Notes: a model not told the origin generated them from the sequence alone. Numbered from the stretch's first letter, positions 18,378 through 27,719 are shown. The stretch: 64,000 nt of DNA from an uncultured Chitinophaga sp. (GCA_902168205.1 CABHOK010000003.1:124001-188000); one strand, 5' to 3'. Numbers and translations are program-made.

Positions 18378-18456
18378 TTGATGTATTGATGTATTGATGT
18401 ATTGATGTATTGATGTATTGATGTATTGATGTATTGATGTATTGATGTATTGATGT
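18378..18456. repeat. 8-bp tandem repeat (TTGATGTA)n
   Basis: There are nine perfect head-to-tail copies of TTGATGTA plus a partial tenth, directly after the AlkZ-like stop. There are no spacers, so it is not a CRISPR array. A related, looser run of ACATCAACACA words lies at 27914-27950, again next to a stop codon. The copy number is likely to vary by slippage. Confidence 0.92.
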
Positions 18457-18539
18457 TAAATGCACTCCAACATAAACACCTAAACACGTCTTTCGGGAAT
18501 GATTTTTTCTCCTCTATTCGTACAAAATGATTTACGAAT

Positions 18540-18980
18540 ATGAAGTTAAAAATCAACACTTTGATAATGAGCCTGGTCATGGTTTTCGTTGCAACGGGCT
18601 CATTTGCGCAACAGGCCTCCCAGACGGGGCAGAAAGTCATCGATCTGATGGTTGGCACTTGGCAGATCAGTAAAGTTTTTGATGGGAAGAAGGAGTTGAA
18701 GAGTGATGCCGATTCAACCATACAAACCATGGAGTTTACACGCGAGGCAAAGTATATATCGCGTACCAATCAGCAGAAAGTTGATTCGGGATTATTCCGG
18801 GTAAATGAAAATCACAAAATCCTTTACCTGGAAAGTGCCGGTGATGCTGATGCGCCTCCGGTAGAATGGGCCATAACCATTAAGGATAACATCCTTACGC
18901 TGGCCGGCAGGGGAACACCGCATGCTGCTCGCTTTAAATACCAGTATATCCGCAAGGGTGGAACGAAGAGCAGAAAATAA
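18540..18980 (+). CDS. Secreted lipocalin-like protein
   Basis: A 146-residue protein with a signal peptide (about 1-24, ending TGSFAQ). The mature domain starts with VIDLMVGTWQISKVFDG, the GTW motif of the lipocalin-like family common in Bacteroidota, followed by alternating beta strands and a basic tail. Its ligand is unknown. It stands alone between the minisatellite and a strong terminator. Confidence 0.75.
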   Translation: MKLKINTLIMSLVMVFVATGSFAQQASQTGQKVIDLMVGTWQISKVFDGKKELKSDADSTIQTMEFTREAKYISRTNQQKVDSGLFRVNENHKILYLESAGDADAPPVEWAITIKDNILTLAGRGTPHAARFKYQYIRKGGTKSRK

Positions 18981-19016
18981 CAAACAACTAAATATAGTAT
19001 ATATAATTTTGAAATG

Positions 19017-19058
19017 AATGCCTGCATGAACATTGAATCATGCAGGCATTTGTGTTTT
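19017..19058 (+). terminator. Rho-independent terminator between convergent genes
   Basis: The 13-base stem AATGCCTGCATGA/TCATGCAGGCATT has an eight-base loop and a T-rich tail. It serves the lipocalin-like gene and perhaps, in reverse, the efflux operon ending at 19058. Confidence 0.85.
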
Positions 19059-19528
19059 TATTGAATGGTTTCTTTTACAGAACCACAGTGTAACATCGCA
19101 TCGCCGAAATACGGATTCATGATCTTCTTTTCGTTGGAGAGCCAGTAAGCGCCTGTGTTGTTGTTCGCCATAGGACAGTATTCCAGGTATAGCGATCCGG
19201 AAGATACATTACCCGTTACCAGTGTTTTCATTTCGTTGCTTAACGATGAAAATGCTTTGCGTTGTGCAGCCAGGTCAGCCGATGTTGCAATAGCAGCGGC
19301 TTGTTCAGACGCCTTCTTTCCGTTCTGTATATCGGCCAGTGATTTTTGCAGGGCCGTTGCAGCCTGCTTGGCATCGCTTGCTTTCGAAGCCACTAACGCA
19401 TCTTTCAGTGTTATATACTGTGTGTAGGCTGTATTGAGTTTCGCATCTTTAAACGATGGAGCAGGTGTTTGGGCGTGCATACCGGTACTGGCCAGTAGCA
19501 CCATGCAGAATACGATTATATTTTTCAT
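19058..19528 (-). CDS. DUF3347 protein, last gene of the metal-efflux operon
   Basis: A 156-residue secreted protein with a signal peptide ending MHAQT. The DUF3347 features are present: helical repeats with LKDALVASKAS, a YLEYCPMANNNTGAYWLSNE segment, and the C-terminal NPYFGDAMLHCGSVKE. DUF3347 domains occur next to, or fused to, CusB-type adaptors and are thought to bind metal through the Cys and Met residues of CPM and CG. The role in copper handling is inferred from context. Confidence 0.85.
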   Translation of the reverse strand: MKNIIVFCMVLLASTGMHAQTPAPSFKDAKLNTAYTQYITLKDALVASKASDAKQAATALQKSLADIQNGKKASEQAAAIATSADLAAQRKAFSSLSNEMKTLVTGNVSSGSLYLEYCPMANNNTGAYWLSNEKKIMNPYFGDAMLHCGSVKETIQ

Positions 19529-19547
19529 AGCTATATATAGTTTGGTG

Positions 19548-20174
19548 TTATTGCAGTTTTTCTTTTACAACACCACACGTTAGCATTTGATCGCCAAAGT
19601 ATGGATTACGGATTTTTTCCTGATCGCTTAACCAGTAAGCACCTTCATCGTTAAACGCCATCGGACAGAACTCATAGTAAGCCGTTGTGCCGTCCAGTCC
19701 AAAAGCCTTTATGCTCTTGTACAGGTTGTCCGAAAGTTTGCTGAATGCCTTGCGCTGTACCTCGATATCTTTATTGGTCTGAATCTCTTTCAATGATGAT
19801 TCAAGTCCTTCGAGGTAATGCATCCAGTCATTATGGGCAGCACCGGAAAGTAATTTCATATCTGCTTTGGAGAGCTGATTTTGAACAGAGGTTGCTTCGG
19901 TTCTTACTTTGTCATCATCCGATGAGACAAACGCTTCCTTCAATGAAATATAAGAGTTGAAAACAGCAGCAAGTTGTTGCTGAAATGTTTTGTCAACTTC
20001 AAACTGTGGTTTACCGGCTTCAGGAGTCGTTGTCGAATCTGCCGTTGTTGCTGTTTCTGTAGCTGCATGATCATGATCGTGGTCATGCTCATGTTCTTTT
20101 TTACCGGAACAATTCGTAAGTACCAACAGCGATGCTGCGAATAACAATGTGTAAAAGGTTGACGTGGTTTTCAT
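19548..20174 (-). CDS. DUF3347 lipoprotein with His-rich metal-binding segment
   Basis: A 208-residue lipoprotein. The lipobox is at LLVLTNC, so Cys22 becomes the N-terminus. Right after it lies a His/Asp/Glu run (EHEHDHDHDHA) typical of metal-buffering proteins. The DUF3347 domain ends NPYFGDQMLTCGVVKEKL. It is a paralog of the gene at 19058, which lacks the His run. Together with the adaptors it probably captures Cu(I)/Ag(I) in the periplasm. Confidence 0.87.
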   Translation of the reverse strand: MKTTSTFYTLLFAASLLVLTNCSGKKEHEHDHDHDHAATETATTADSTTTPEAGKPQFEVDKTFQQQLAAVFNSYISLKEAFVSSDDDKVRTEATSVQNQLSKADMKLLSGAAHNDWMHYLEGLESSLKEIQTNKDIEVQRKAFSKLSDNLYKSIKAFGLDGTTAYYEFCPMAFNDEGAYWLSDQEKIRNPYFGDQMLTCGVVKEKLQ

Positions 20175-20214
20175 ACGTATATGTAATTATAGTTTTGTTT
20201 AAATACAATAGTTG

Positions 20215-21435
20215 TTAGTGTGCGTGTTGATGGCCGGCCATCGGATCGGTTCCGTTCTTGAGTATCATTTCTGAATATAGCAGGTAAGCACCGGTAACCG
20301 CTACGGTATCGCCCGCCTGCAATCCCTCCGTAATTTCAACCATGCTGAAATCTTCAAGACCGGTTTTAACCATGCGCGGCTCAAATGTATTACGTCCTTT
20401 CTGGATATATACATGTGTTCCTTTTTCAGTGCGGATAACGGCATCTGCCGGAATAGCCAGCGATTGTCTGGATGAATGATGAAGCATAACCTGTGCCTGT
20501 AAGCCTGGCGTATAGCGGTGTTGCGTGTTGTCAAGTATCGCCCGCACGATTGTTACCTGCGTATTACCTTTATACTCCGGACTTAAAAACGTTACGGTTG
20601 CTTCTGCCGGCTCTGTCTCAAAACCGCTGATGCGTAAATTTACTTTGTCACCGGTGTTAATATAGGCTGTTTCATCCGGGTATAGCTCTGCCTCAACCCA
20701 CAGCTTGTCTATATTCTCGATGCGGTAGAGCATAGATCCTTCCGCTATATATTGGCCTTCTGTTGCCTGTATCTCTGTAACAATGCCCGATGCCGGGGCT
20801 ACAAACGTAACGCGCGGTTGAAGTGAGTTAGAGTTTAACTGATCAATCTGTTGCTGTGTCAATCCATAGAGCAATAGCTTTCGCTCCGATGCTTTGAAAA
20901 AGGATTCGTAGCGCGGCTCCTGTTTGCCCAATGTCTCAAATTGCTCTTTGGCAAGTAAATACTCGCGTTGTAACGTGAGCAGGTTCTCGCTATAAAGTTC
21001 GTATAGTGGTTCACCTTGTTTTACAGAGCGACCGGTTTCCTTGATGAACAAGCGTTCAATTCGCCCGGCAGCGCGACTGCTGATGATCTCGGTTTTCTCT
21101 TCGTTCGCAACCAGCCGTGCATTTACAATGGAGGTTTCACCCACAGGGCGTATGCCCGCTTTTTGCGTGGTAATGTTCGCGAGCCTGATCTGACTGTTGC
21201 TTAACATGATGCTGTTAGAAGAGGCCTGTGCTGAAGTAACAGGCACGAGGTCCATGCCGCATATCGGACAAGTACCCGGAGCATCTTTAATAACCTGTGG
21301 GTGCATCGGACAGGTATATTTAGCCACTGTTGATTTTGCAGCAGCATGATCATGCTCATGATTATCCGTTGCTTCGTTCTTGCTGCATGCAGATATGAGC
21401 AAGGTTATAAGTGCTATATATAGGAACGCTTTCAT
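20215..21435 (-). CDS. CusB-type RND efflux adaptor with heavy-metal-binding domain, second copy
   Basis: A lipoprotein of 406 residues (start at 21435, MKAFLYIALITLLISAC; the longer frame from 21465 has no signal at its start). After a His-rich stretch comes a metal-binding domain with YTCPMHP and PGTCPICGMDL (Cys and Met ligands). A coiled-coil hairpin, lipoyl-like and beta-barrel domains follow, as in periplasmic membrane-fusion proteins, and the protein ends in GHQHAH. It would connect the RND pump with TolC. Two bases separate its start from the stop of the first adaptor. Confidence 0.9.
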   Translation of the reverse strand: MKAFLYIALITLLISACSKNEATDNHEHDHAAAKSTVAKYTCPMHPQVIKDAPGTCPICGMDLVPVTSAQASSNSIMLSNSQIRLANITTQKAGIRPVGETSIVNARLVANEEKTEIISSRAAGRIERLFIKETGRSVKQGEPLYELYSENLLTLQREYLLAKEQFETLGKQEPRYESFFKASERKLLLYGLTQQQIDQLNSNSLQPRVTFVAPASGIVTEIQATEGQYIAEGSMLYRIENIDKLWVEAELYPDETAYINTGDKVNLRISGFETEPAEATVTFLSPEYKGNTQVTIVRAILDNTQHRYTPGLQAQVMLHHSSRQSLAIPADAVIRTEKGTHVYIQKGRNTFEPRMVKTGLEDFSMVEITEGLQAGDTVAVTGAYLLYSEMILKNGTDPMAGHQHAH

Positions 21436-21436
21436 A

Positions 21437-22717
21437 TCAGTCTTTCGTTTTAACAAAGCTTTCACTGTCTACCAGGTATTGGGCGTTGGCGGCAACCTCG
21501 TCTGCAGATGAAATGCCTTTTACCATGATGAAATTATTAGCGGTAATACCGGCAGTAACTTGTTGAGGTTTAAATACACCACGCTTTTTTATAAAAACAA
21601 TTTTTTGCAAGCCGAGGTCTTGTACAGATTCTTGGGGCAACCAGAGTGCTTCTTTCGCTTCTACAAACACAGTTGCGTTCACCAGTTTTCCAACGGGCAG
21701 GCTCGTATTCTTCAGATATACTCTTACTTTCAGAAAGTTGTCCTGTTGGTTAAAGAAGGGTTGTATAAAATCGATCGTTGCTTTTTGTTTGCCTGTGTTG
21801 CCAAGATCTAGTTCTATAGCATCGCCTTTTTTGATCAGGTCAGTATCCTGAATGGGTAAATCGAGTTCAATGCGCAGGGCCGATGTATTTACTACTTTGA
21901 ACAACGTTGCTCCGGTAGAAACATACGTGCCTTCGCGCAGGATCGTTGAGTTTGTTGTACTTGGTGCTGTCGTATTGCTGCTACTCGAATTTGATGCACT
22001 TCCCATCGCATCGCCCATACCACCCGCAGCTGCTCCCGGAGTTGTAGCGGAAGAAATAGCAGGCGCATTACTCTCACTAACAACATAACCATTGTACGGA
22101 CTATAAATCGTAAATGTATTGGACAACTTCTGCTGCCGGACCAGGTTATCTACCTGCTGCTGCGATGCACCTAATAAATATAGTTTGCTTTTGGCGCTTT
22201 CGATGAGGGACGTATTAGCAGCATCGTGCTGTACCAGGTATAGTAATTCGCGTTGCGCGGTTAGTAATTCCGGGCTATAGATCTCCGCGATCTTCTGCCC
22301 CTTGCGCACAGGTTGATAGGCATATTTGATATATACTTTCTCCAGGCGTCCGCCAACACGGGCCGGTATAGTATAGCTGTTGCGTGTATCGTAGGTAACA
22401 ATACCTTGCACGGTTAATGCTACCGGCAATGCCCTGTGCTCTGCCTTAACTGTTTTAATCGATGCTATAACAACTTCGTTGGGCGACTTGGTGCGTTGCA
22501 CAAGATCTTCTGTGATCTTTACCTCTTCACCTTCACGTGCCTTGCGCACCAGGTCCATGCCGCACACCGGACATGTGCCCGGTTTGTCGGATACGACTGT
22601 AGGGTGCATGGGGCACGTATAGGTGTCGTGCTGCGCAGTTTCTTTTGTATTGCATGCGAATACCAACACCATCAACAGCAATGTAACACTATAGGCGAGC
22701 CATGCAATTGTTCTCAT
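21437..22717 (-). CDS. CusB-type RND efflux adaptor with heavy-metal-binding domain, first copy
   Basis: A lipoprotein of 426 residues. I chose the start at 22717, giving MRTIAWLAYSVTLLLMVLVF with the lipobox Cys directly after it, although 22750 is possible. The metal-binding domain has YTCPMHP and PGTCPVCGMDL. A low-complexity Ala/Gly/Ser/Thr insert (about residues 210-250) sits in the middle of the fusion-protein domains. It overlaps neither neighbour. Together with the second copy it may build a mixed hexamer, or the two adaptors may serve different metals. Confidence 0.9.
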   Translation of the reverse strand: MRTIAWLAYSVTLLLMVLVFACNTKETAQHDTYTCPMHPTVVSDKPGTCPVCGMDLVRKAREGEEVKITEDLVQRTKSPNEVVIASIKTVKAEHRALPVALTVQGIVTYDTRNSYTIPARVGGRLEKVYIKYAYQPVRKGQKIAEIYSPELLTAQRELLYLVQHDAANTSLIESAKSKLYLLGASQQQVDNLVRQQKLSNTFTIYSPYNGYVVSESNAPAISSATTPGAAAGGMGDAMGSASNSSSSNTTAPSTTNSTILREGTYVSTGATLFKVVNTSALRIELDLPIQDTDLIKKGDAIELDLGNTGKQKATIDFIQPFFNQQDNFLKVRVYLKNTSLPVGKLVNATVFVEAKEALWLPQESVQDLGLQKIVFIKKRGVFKPQQVTAGITANNFIMVKGISSADEVAANAQYLVDSESFVKTKD

Positions 22718-22727
22718 ATTCGCAGAT

Positions 22728-23987
22728 TTACTTTTCAAGTTCTTTTTCATAGCGAACAATCATGATATAATACTCTTCCATCTTTTCAAGATATTCCATC
22801 TGTGCCATGTTCATGGCTTCCCATCCATCAATAACTATCGGCAATTGCTCGCGGTTCTCTTCATACGCCAGCATAACGGTTTCATAGTTCTTTCGGAGGG
22901 CGGGTATAATCCTGGTTTCGTAATTGTTCAATTGTTGCTTCATGCGCGTAAGTTGTGTTGCCATGCCTGCGAGCATACCCCGTGCTTCGTTGAGAATAGC
23001 TTCGCGATTTTTCTTCATGGCTTCTATATCATACCGCATGCCTTTCACTTCGGCTCTATACATGCGTGACGACCACGGGGCTATCGGTATAGATACCATC
23101 GCCATAGCCGTAAATTGAGACGGCATCATGCTACCGATCGGTTCCATGTGCTCAAACCGCAATTTGAAATCTGGTTTAGCCTGGTATTGTTGCAGTTGCT
23201 GGTTGAGCCGCATCACTTCAATAGTCTGATCGATCTGTTTAATATCACTGCGGTTCGCACGAAGCGCGGCTGTATCATATATACTCTGGTTAGACTGAAA
23301 ATCAACAACCGTAGCCGTATCAATCATGATCGAATCTGTAGCCGGTATATTCATCAGGGTTTTTAACCGGTAACTTTTTTCTTCGATGGTCGCCTGCGTC
23401 ATTAGCAGCATATTCTGAACTTCACTCAGGCGGCCTTCTACTTTATATATATTCCCGAGACTTCCCTGGTTATAAGGGTATCGTATTTTGGCGAGTTTCA
23501 GCATGAGGTCTGCAATGCGTTCATTCTCGTGTAACACGTTTACCTTTTGTGCTGCCACCAGCCATTGATAGTATAGTGTCTTGGCTTCTGCACGTAATGC
23601 GTTGTATTGAAATGCGCGCGCCTGCTGCTCAACACCGGCCTTTGATTGCAGGTAATTTTTATTGGCACTGAGCTTGGCCGGGTTCGGTATTTCCTGTTCG
23701 AAGGAAAACATCACATAACCGCGATCACGTTCTTCCATAACCTTCTTGCCGGGATAAGGCGTCATAAAGGTTCCCGCACCTACCATCGGGGCCATCCAGC
23801 TGCGTGCACCTTCGGTATAGGCATTCAATGCTTTTACTTTTGCATCATACTCTTGTAGCATCGGGTTTTGCTTGTCGATGCGGTGCAGCACCGTGTCCAG
23901 GGTTACCACCTGGGCATATACCGGTGCTGTTACGAATAGCAACAGGATCGCTATACTATATATCGAACGATCAATGCTTAATTTCAT
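22728..23987 (-). CDS. TolC-family outer-membrane efflux protein
   Basis: A protein of about 419 residues. The start at 23987 (MKLSIDRSIYSIAILLLF, signal ending VYAQ) is preferred over 24005. The mature part is two long helical repeats of the outer-membrane-efflux-protein type, rich in Gln, Glu and Leu, without CxxC motifs. It supplies the exit duct for the RND pump. Its start lies inside the 3' end of the cusA gene, so translation is coupled. Confidence 0.9.
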   Translation of the reverse strand: MKLSIDRSIYSIAILLLFVTAPVYAQVVTLDTVLHRIDKQNPMLQEYDAKVKALNAYTEGARSWMAPMVGAGTFMTPYPGKKVMEERDRGYVMFSFEQEIPNPAKLSANKNYLQSKAGVEQQARAFQYNALRAEAKTLYYQWLVAAQKVNVLHENERIADLMLKLAKIRYPYNQGSLGNIYKVEGRLSEVQNMLLMTQATIEEKSYRLKTLMNIPATDSIMIDTATVVDFQSNQSIYDTAALRANRSDIKQIDQTIEVMRLNQQLQQYQAKPDFKLRFEHMEPIGSMMPSQFTAMAMVSIPIAPWSSRMYRAEVKGMRYDIEAMKKNREAILNEARGMLAGMATQLTRMKQQLNNYETRIIPALRKNYETVMLAYEENREQLPIVIDGWEAMNMAQMEYLEKMEEYYIMIVRYEKELEK

Positions 23988-25902
23988 ATACTTCCATTTT
24001 ACCAAACTTTCTCAATTCGTATTCTTTCGTCATCAGGAAGATGAGCGGTGTTACCAGCAGAATGTGGGTAGACGATGTTATCACACCTCCGATCATCGGT
24101 AACACAATGGGTAGCATGACATCACTGCCGACTCCGGTTGACCACAGCACTGGTATCAATCCAAACAATGCCACCGATACCGTCATGATCTTCGGACGCA
24201 AGCGTTTGGCGGCACCATTTATAACAAACTCTTTCAGCTCAGCAAAAGATATAGTCTCGCGCGAGTTGCCGCGAGCCTTTACCAGTTGCTGCATGGCATC
24301 GTTGAGGTAGATCACCATCACCACACCGGTTTCTACTGCTATACCAAACAACGCTATAAAACCAACGGCAACAGCTACCGATAAATTTACTCCGTAGAAG
24401 TATACCATGTAGGCACCACCAATCAAAGCAAACGGAATGGTGATAAGACTCAGAAATGCTTCGCGGATGGATTTAAACGCCAGGTATAGCGAAATAAAAA
24501 TAATGATCAGCACGACTGGTAAAATGACCATAAGCGTTTCTCGACTGCGGATCAGGTTTTCATATTGTCCGCTCCACTCCAGGTAGTAGCCATTCGGTAG
24601 TGTACCCATACCGTTGTTAAGTACTTCCATCGCTTCTTTTACGGTGCTTCCCAAATCGCGGTCGCGAACGTTAAAGAGTACCGCTCCGCGCAGCAAGGCA
24701 TTTTCGGATACGATCATCGGCGGGCCATCTTCAAATTTTATATCAGCAACAGAAGAGAGCGGTATGGTACCCAGCGCTGGTGTTTTTACCGGTATACGTT
24801 TCAATTGCGATATACTGTTGCGATAGTCTTGCGCCAGGCGTACGCTGATGGTAAACCGCTGGCGTCCTTCAATCGTCTGTCCAATGGGTGTACCTCCGAT
24901 CGCTGACTCTACAATCATGTTCACATCATTTATAGTCAAACCATAGCGGCCGAGTGCTTCACGGTTTATATCGATCGTGAGATATTTACCTCCGGTGATC
25001 GGGTCAACATATAAATCTTTTACACCCGGTACATTTGCTAATGTCTTCTTGACACGCTCGGATACAGCTTGTATACTGTCCAGGTTTTGTCCGTATACTT
25101 TTACACCTACATCGGTGCGTATACCGGTAGCCAGCATGTTGATGCGGTTGATGATGGGTTGTGTCCAGCCATTCACCACGCCCGGTATCTGCATCTTGGC
25201 ATCGAGTTCGTTAATGATATCTTTCTTCGTTATACCTTCCCGCCATTCTGATTTTGGTTTCAGCATAATGATGGTCTCAATCATGCTGATCGGGGAGTTG
25301 TCGGTAGCGGTACTTGCGCGGCCTGCTTTACCCAACACCTTGTCTACTTCCGGAACCGATTTAATGATTTTGTCCTGTACCTGCAGTATGCGCTTGGCCT
25401 CTTCGTTGGATACATCCGGTAATGTTACCGGCATAAATAAAATAGATTGTTCATCCAGGGGGGGCATAAACTCACTTCCCAGGCTAAACAGTAATGGTAT
25501 ACTGATGGCAAGTGCCAGTATATTTATACCGATGGTTGTTTTACGCCAGTGGAGACACGTGCGTATCACCGGGGTATAGATGCGTTCGAGAAAACGATTG
25601 ACGGGGTTGTGTTTTTCGTCACGGAATTTACCTTTCATGAAGAATGATATAATAACCGGGGCCAATGTTACCACCAGTATAGCATCCACCAGCATAATAA
25701 AGGTTTTGGTATAGGCTAGCGGATGAAATAATTTTCCTTCCTGCCCGGTAAGCATAAACACGGGGAGGAAAGATGTGATGATGATGATGGTTGAATAGAA
25801 CACTCCGCGCGATACCTGTTTGGACGATCGTTCAATGATCGCCAGGCGTTCGGCTTCATCAATCTTTGTATAAGACTTTCGTGAAAATATCTTGTTGATC
25901 AT
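23971..25902 (-). CDS. cusA: CusA-type heavy-metal RND pump, C-terminal part (split by in-frame stop)
   Basis: These 643 residues carry the pump from the fifth transmembrane helix to the end. The three Met that carry Cu(I)/Ag(I) in E. coli CusA (M573, M623, M672) match M157 (LFMPVTLPD), M207 (ISMIETIIMLKP) and M256 (INMLATG). The proton-relay Glu (GIAVETGVV) and Lys (RLRPKIMTV) are also kept. So the segment looks functional and copper/silver-like, not CzcA-like. The ATG at 25902 follows the preceding TAA by two codons in the same frame. A possible ribosome site (AAAGG) sits just before it. Confidence 0.9.
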   Translation of the reverse strand: MINKIFSRKSYTKIDEAERLAIIERSSKQVSRGVFYSTIIIITSFLPVFMLTGQEGKLFHPLAYTKTFIMLVDAILVVTLAPVIISFFMKGKFRDEKHNPVNRFLERIYTPVIRTCLHWRKTTIGINILALAISIPLLFSLGSEFMPPLDEQSILFMPVTLPDVSNEEAKRILQVQDKIIKSVPEVDKVLGKAGRASTATDNSPISMIETIIMLKPKSEWREGITKKDIINELDAKMQIPGVVNGWTQPIINRINMLATGIRTDVGVKVYGQNLDSIQAVSERVKKTLANVPGVKDLYVDPITGGKYLTIDINREALGRYGLTINDVNMIVESAIGGTPIGQTIEGRQRFTISVRLAQDYRNSISQLKRIPVKTPALGTIPLSSVADIKFEDGPPMIVSENALLRGAVLFNVRDRDLGSTVKEAMEVLNNGMGTLPNGYYLEWSGQYENLIRSRETLMVILPVVLIIIFISLYLAFKSIREAFLSLITIPFALIGGAYMVYFYGVNLSVAVAVGFIALFGIAVETGVVMVIYLNDAMQQLVKARGNSRETISFAELKEFVINGAAKRLRPKIMTVSVALFGLIPVLWSTGVGSDVMLPIVLPMIGGVITSSTHILLVTPLIFLMTKEYELRKFGKMEVYEIKH

Positions 25903-25908
25903 ACGCCT

Positions 25909-27195
25909 TTACTTTTCGGTTTCAGGGTTCAGTTCGCTGTAGCGATGTGATAAATTCTTGTAAGCATTCTCTGACATGATAATGCCGTTGTCTACAATAA
26001 CACCAATGGCCAGAGCAATGCCGGTTAGCGACATGATGTTGGATGTTATCCCAAAGGCATTGAGCAGTATAAAGCTTGTAGCGAGCGTAATGGGTATTTG
26101 TATAATGATGCTGATCGCGCTGCGCCAGTGCAGCAGAAAGATGAAGACCACCAGCGATACCACGATCATCTCTTCGATAAGTGTTGTCTTTACAGAAGAC
26201 ACAGACTCTTCGATGAGATGGCTGCGATCGTATACTATATTAAACTTTACACCCTGCGGAAAACCCTTCGCTACATCTTCCATTTTTTTCTTCACCTGGC
26301 GAATTACTTCATCAGCATTTTCACCATAGCGCATCACTACAATACCACCTACTGCTTCACCTTCTCCGTTTACATCAAATATACCGAGGCGGGTTTCTCC
26401 GGTCATTTGTACAGTGGCTACATCGCGGACTTTTACGGGTATGGTATTGATGGTTTTTACCGGTATATTTTCAATCGCCTCGATGGATTGCAAGTAGCCT
26501 GTGGTTTTAATAATATACCCGATATCGCTCATCTCAAATTTATGTCCACCGGCCTCGTTGTTATTGGCTCGTACAGATTGAATTACTTCTTGTGTAGAAA
26601 GTCCATAGTACGTGAGACGATTCGGATTAACCGTTATCTGGTATTGTTTCTGAAAACCACCGAAGGATGCGATCTCGCTTATACCCTGTACATTCTGCAA
26701 TGCAAACTTTATATACCAGTCTTGCATGGCACGCTGTTCCCCCAGGTCCATACCCGGAGCATCCAGGGTATACCATAGAATATGTCCCACACCCGTACCA
26801 TCTGGCCCGAGTGTTGGCGATACACCCTCCGGTAATAATCGCGATGCATAATTGAGGCGCTCGAGTACACGTTCGCGGGCCCAGTATATATCCGTAGCAT
26901 CCTGAAAGATGACGTACACGAAGCTCATGCCGAACATAGAAGCACCGCGAACATATTTTACCTGTGGAAGCCCTTGCAGGTTGGTAACAAGCGGGTAGGT
27001 CACCTGGTCTTCAATGATCTGCGGGCTGCGTCCCATCCATTCGGTAAAGACGATCACCTGGTTTTCGGAAAGATCCGGTATAGCGTCAATCTTGTTGATG
27101 CGTACCGAATATATACCCCAGGCAAACAATGCCGCAGCAATGAGTAACACCAGGAACCTGTTCCGTAACGACAGGGATATTAAATTTTCAATCAT
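25909..27195 (-). CDS. cusA: CusA-type heavy-metal RND pump, N-terminal part (split by in-frame stop)
   Basis: These 428 residues cover helices 1-4 and the first porter domains of CusA (start MIENLISLSLRNRFLVLLIA, then IPDLSENQVIVFTEWMGRSP). The proton-relay Asp is D402 in the fourth helix (VIVDNGIIMSENA). The frame ends at TAA in the cytoplasmic loop after helix 4. Removing that one codon would join it to the next ORF without a shift, giving about 1,073 residues, close to E. coli CusA (1,047). Either this is a nonsense mutation or sequence error, or the pump is made as two chains. Confidence 0.9.
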   Translation of the reverse strand: MIENLISLSLRNRFLVLLIAAALFAWGIYSVRINKIDAIPDLSENQVIVFTEWMGRSPQIIEDQVTYPLVTNLQGLPQVKYVRGASMFGMSFVYVIFQDATDIYWARERVLERLNYASRLLPEGVSPTLGPDGTGVGHILWYTLDAPGMDLGEQRAMQDWYIKFALQNVQGISEIASFGGFQKQYQITVNPNRLTYYGLSTQEVIQSVRANNNEAGGHKFEMSDIGYIIKTTGYLQSIEAIENIPVKTINTIPVKVRDVATVQMTGETRLGIFDVNGEGEAVGGIVVMRYGENADEVIRQVKKKMEDVAKGFPQGVKFNIVYDRSHLIEESVSSVKTTLIEEMIVVSLVVFIFLLHWRSAISIIIQIPITLATSFILLNAFGITSNIMSLTGIALAIGVIVDNGIIMSENAYKNLSHRYSELNPETEK

Positions 27196-27302
27196 GGCAG
27201 TAAACCGTGAAGAATAAAAAAAGAAAATGATTAAAGAGAATCGCTATAGTATAGATAAAGCGATACGAGTGAACCGGATCGGCTCAGAGAAGGTTAAGAA
27301 AA

Positions 27303-27710
27303 TCAGATCAGGAAAATACTATGCGTTACGATGCGGTCTTCGGATCGTAAAGGAGGATCGTAGTTATAATAACGGGTTTGTGCCTGTTCGGATGCCGGGA
27401 TGATCTCCGCTAACAATACAGGAGTTTGCGCTATATCTGTAACCGGTGAAGCAGCAATGGTGATGTCTGAAGAGGGGGTCTGGAAGCTTTGTCCTTCATG
27501 TACAATCGTCTCGTCTTCGCAGCAGGGCGCGGCTTTATGACGATGGCACGGAGGTAATTTCATTTCGCGTTCACAACTCTCCGCCTTTGTAAAGAAGGCC
27601 AGGTTCTTTACTTTACCCTGGCAGAAATGAATGCCGATCGTAAGGCTGCTTGCTGAAAATAACGTCAGCAACGCGAGCACAATGGATACTATCGGACGGA
27701 TTCGTTTCAT
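27303..27710 (-). CDS. HYC_CC_PP-type small secreted protein
   Basis: A protein of 135 residues (start 27710, MKRIRPIVSIVLALL; 27722 is the longer alternative). After a signal-like helix it has the three marks of the HYC_CC_PP family: IGIHFCQGKV near the N-terminus (Phe replacing Tyr), a paired Cys motif APCCEDE and a late YDPPLRSE. The family occurs at the head of heavy-metal efflux operons in Bacteroidota and has no proven function. With its Cys, His and Met residues it could bind metal. It is the first gene of the operon, followed by cusA after about 107 bases. Confidence 0.75.
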   Translation of the reverse strand: MKRIRPIVSIVLALLTLFSASSLTIGIHFCQGKVKNLAFFTKAESCEREMKLPPCHRHKAAPCCEDETIVHEGQSFQTPSSDITIAASPVTDIAQTPVLLAEIIPASEQAQTRYYNYDPPLRSEDRIVTHSIFLI

Positions 27711-27719
27711 ATACTGCCT

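Noticed and set aside
18378-18456. Possible CRISPR array
   Set aside because: The 8-bp units are directly joined with no spacers and no cas genes are present.
18362-18769. Minus-strand ORF with repeated INTSIHQY units
   Set aside because: The repeats are the translation of the 8-bp minisatellite, and the rest lies opposite the lipocalin-like gene. A shadow ORF.
25060-25260. Plus-strand ORFs opposite cusA
   Set aside because: They lie fully opposite a strongly conserved pump sequence and show no family features.
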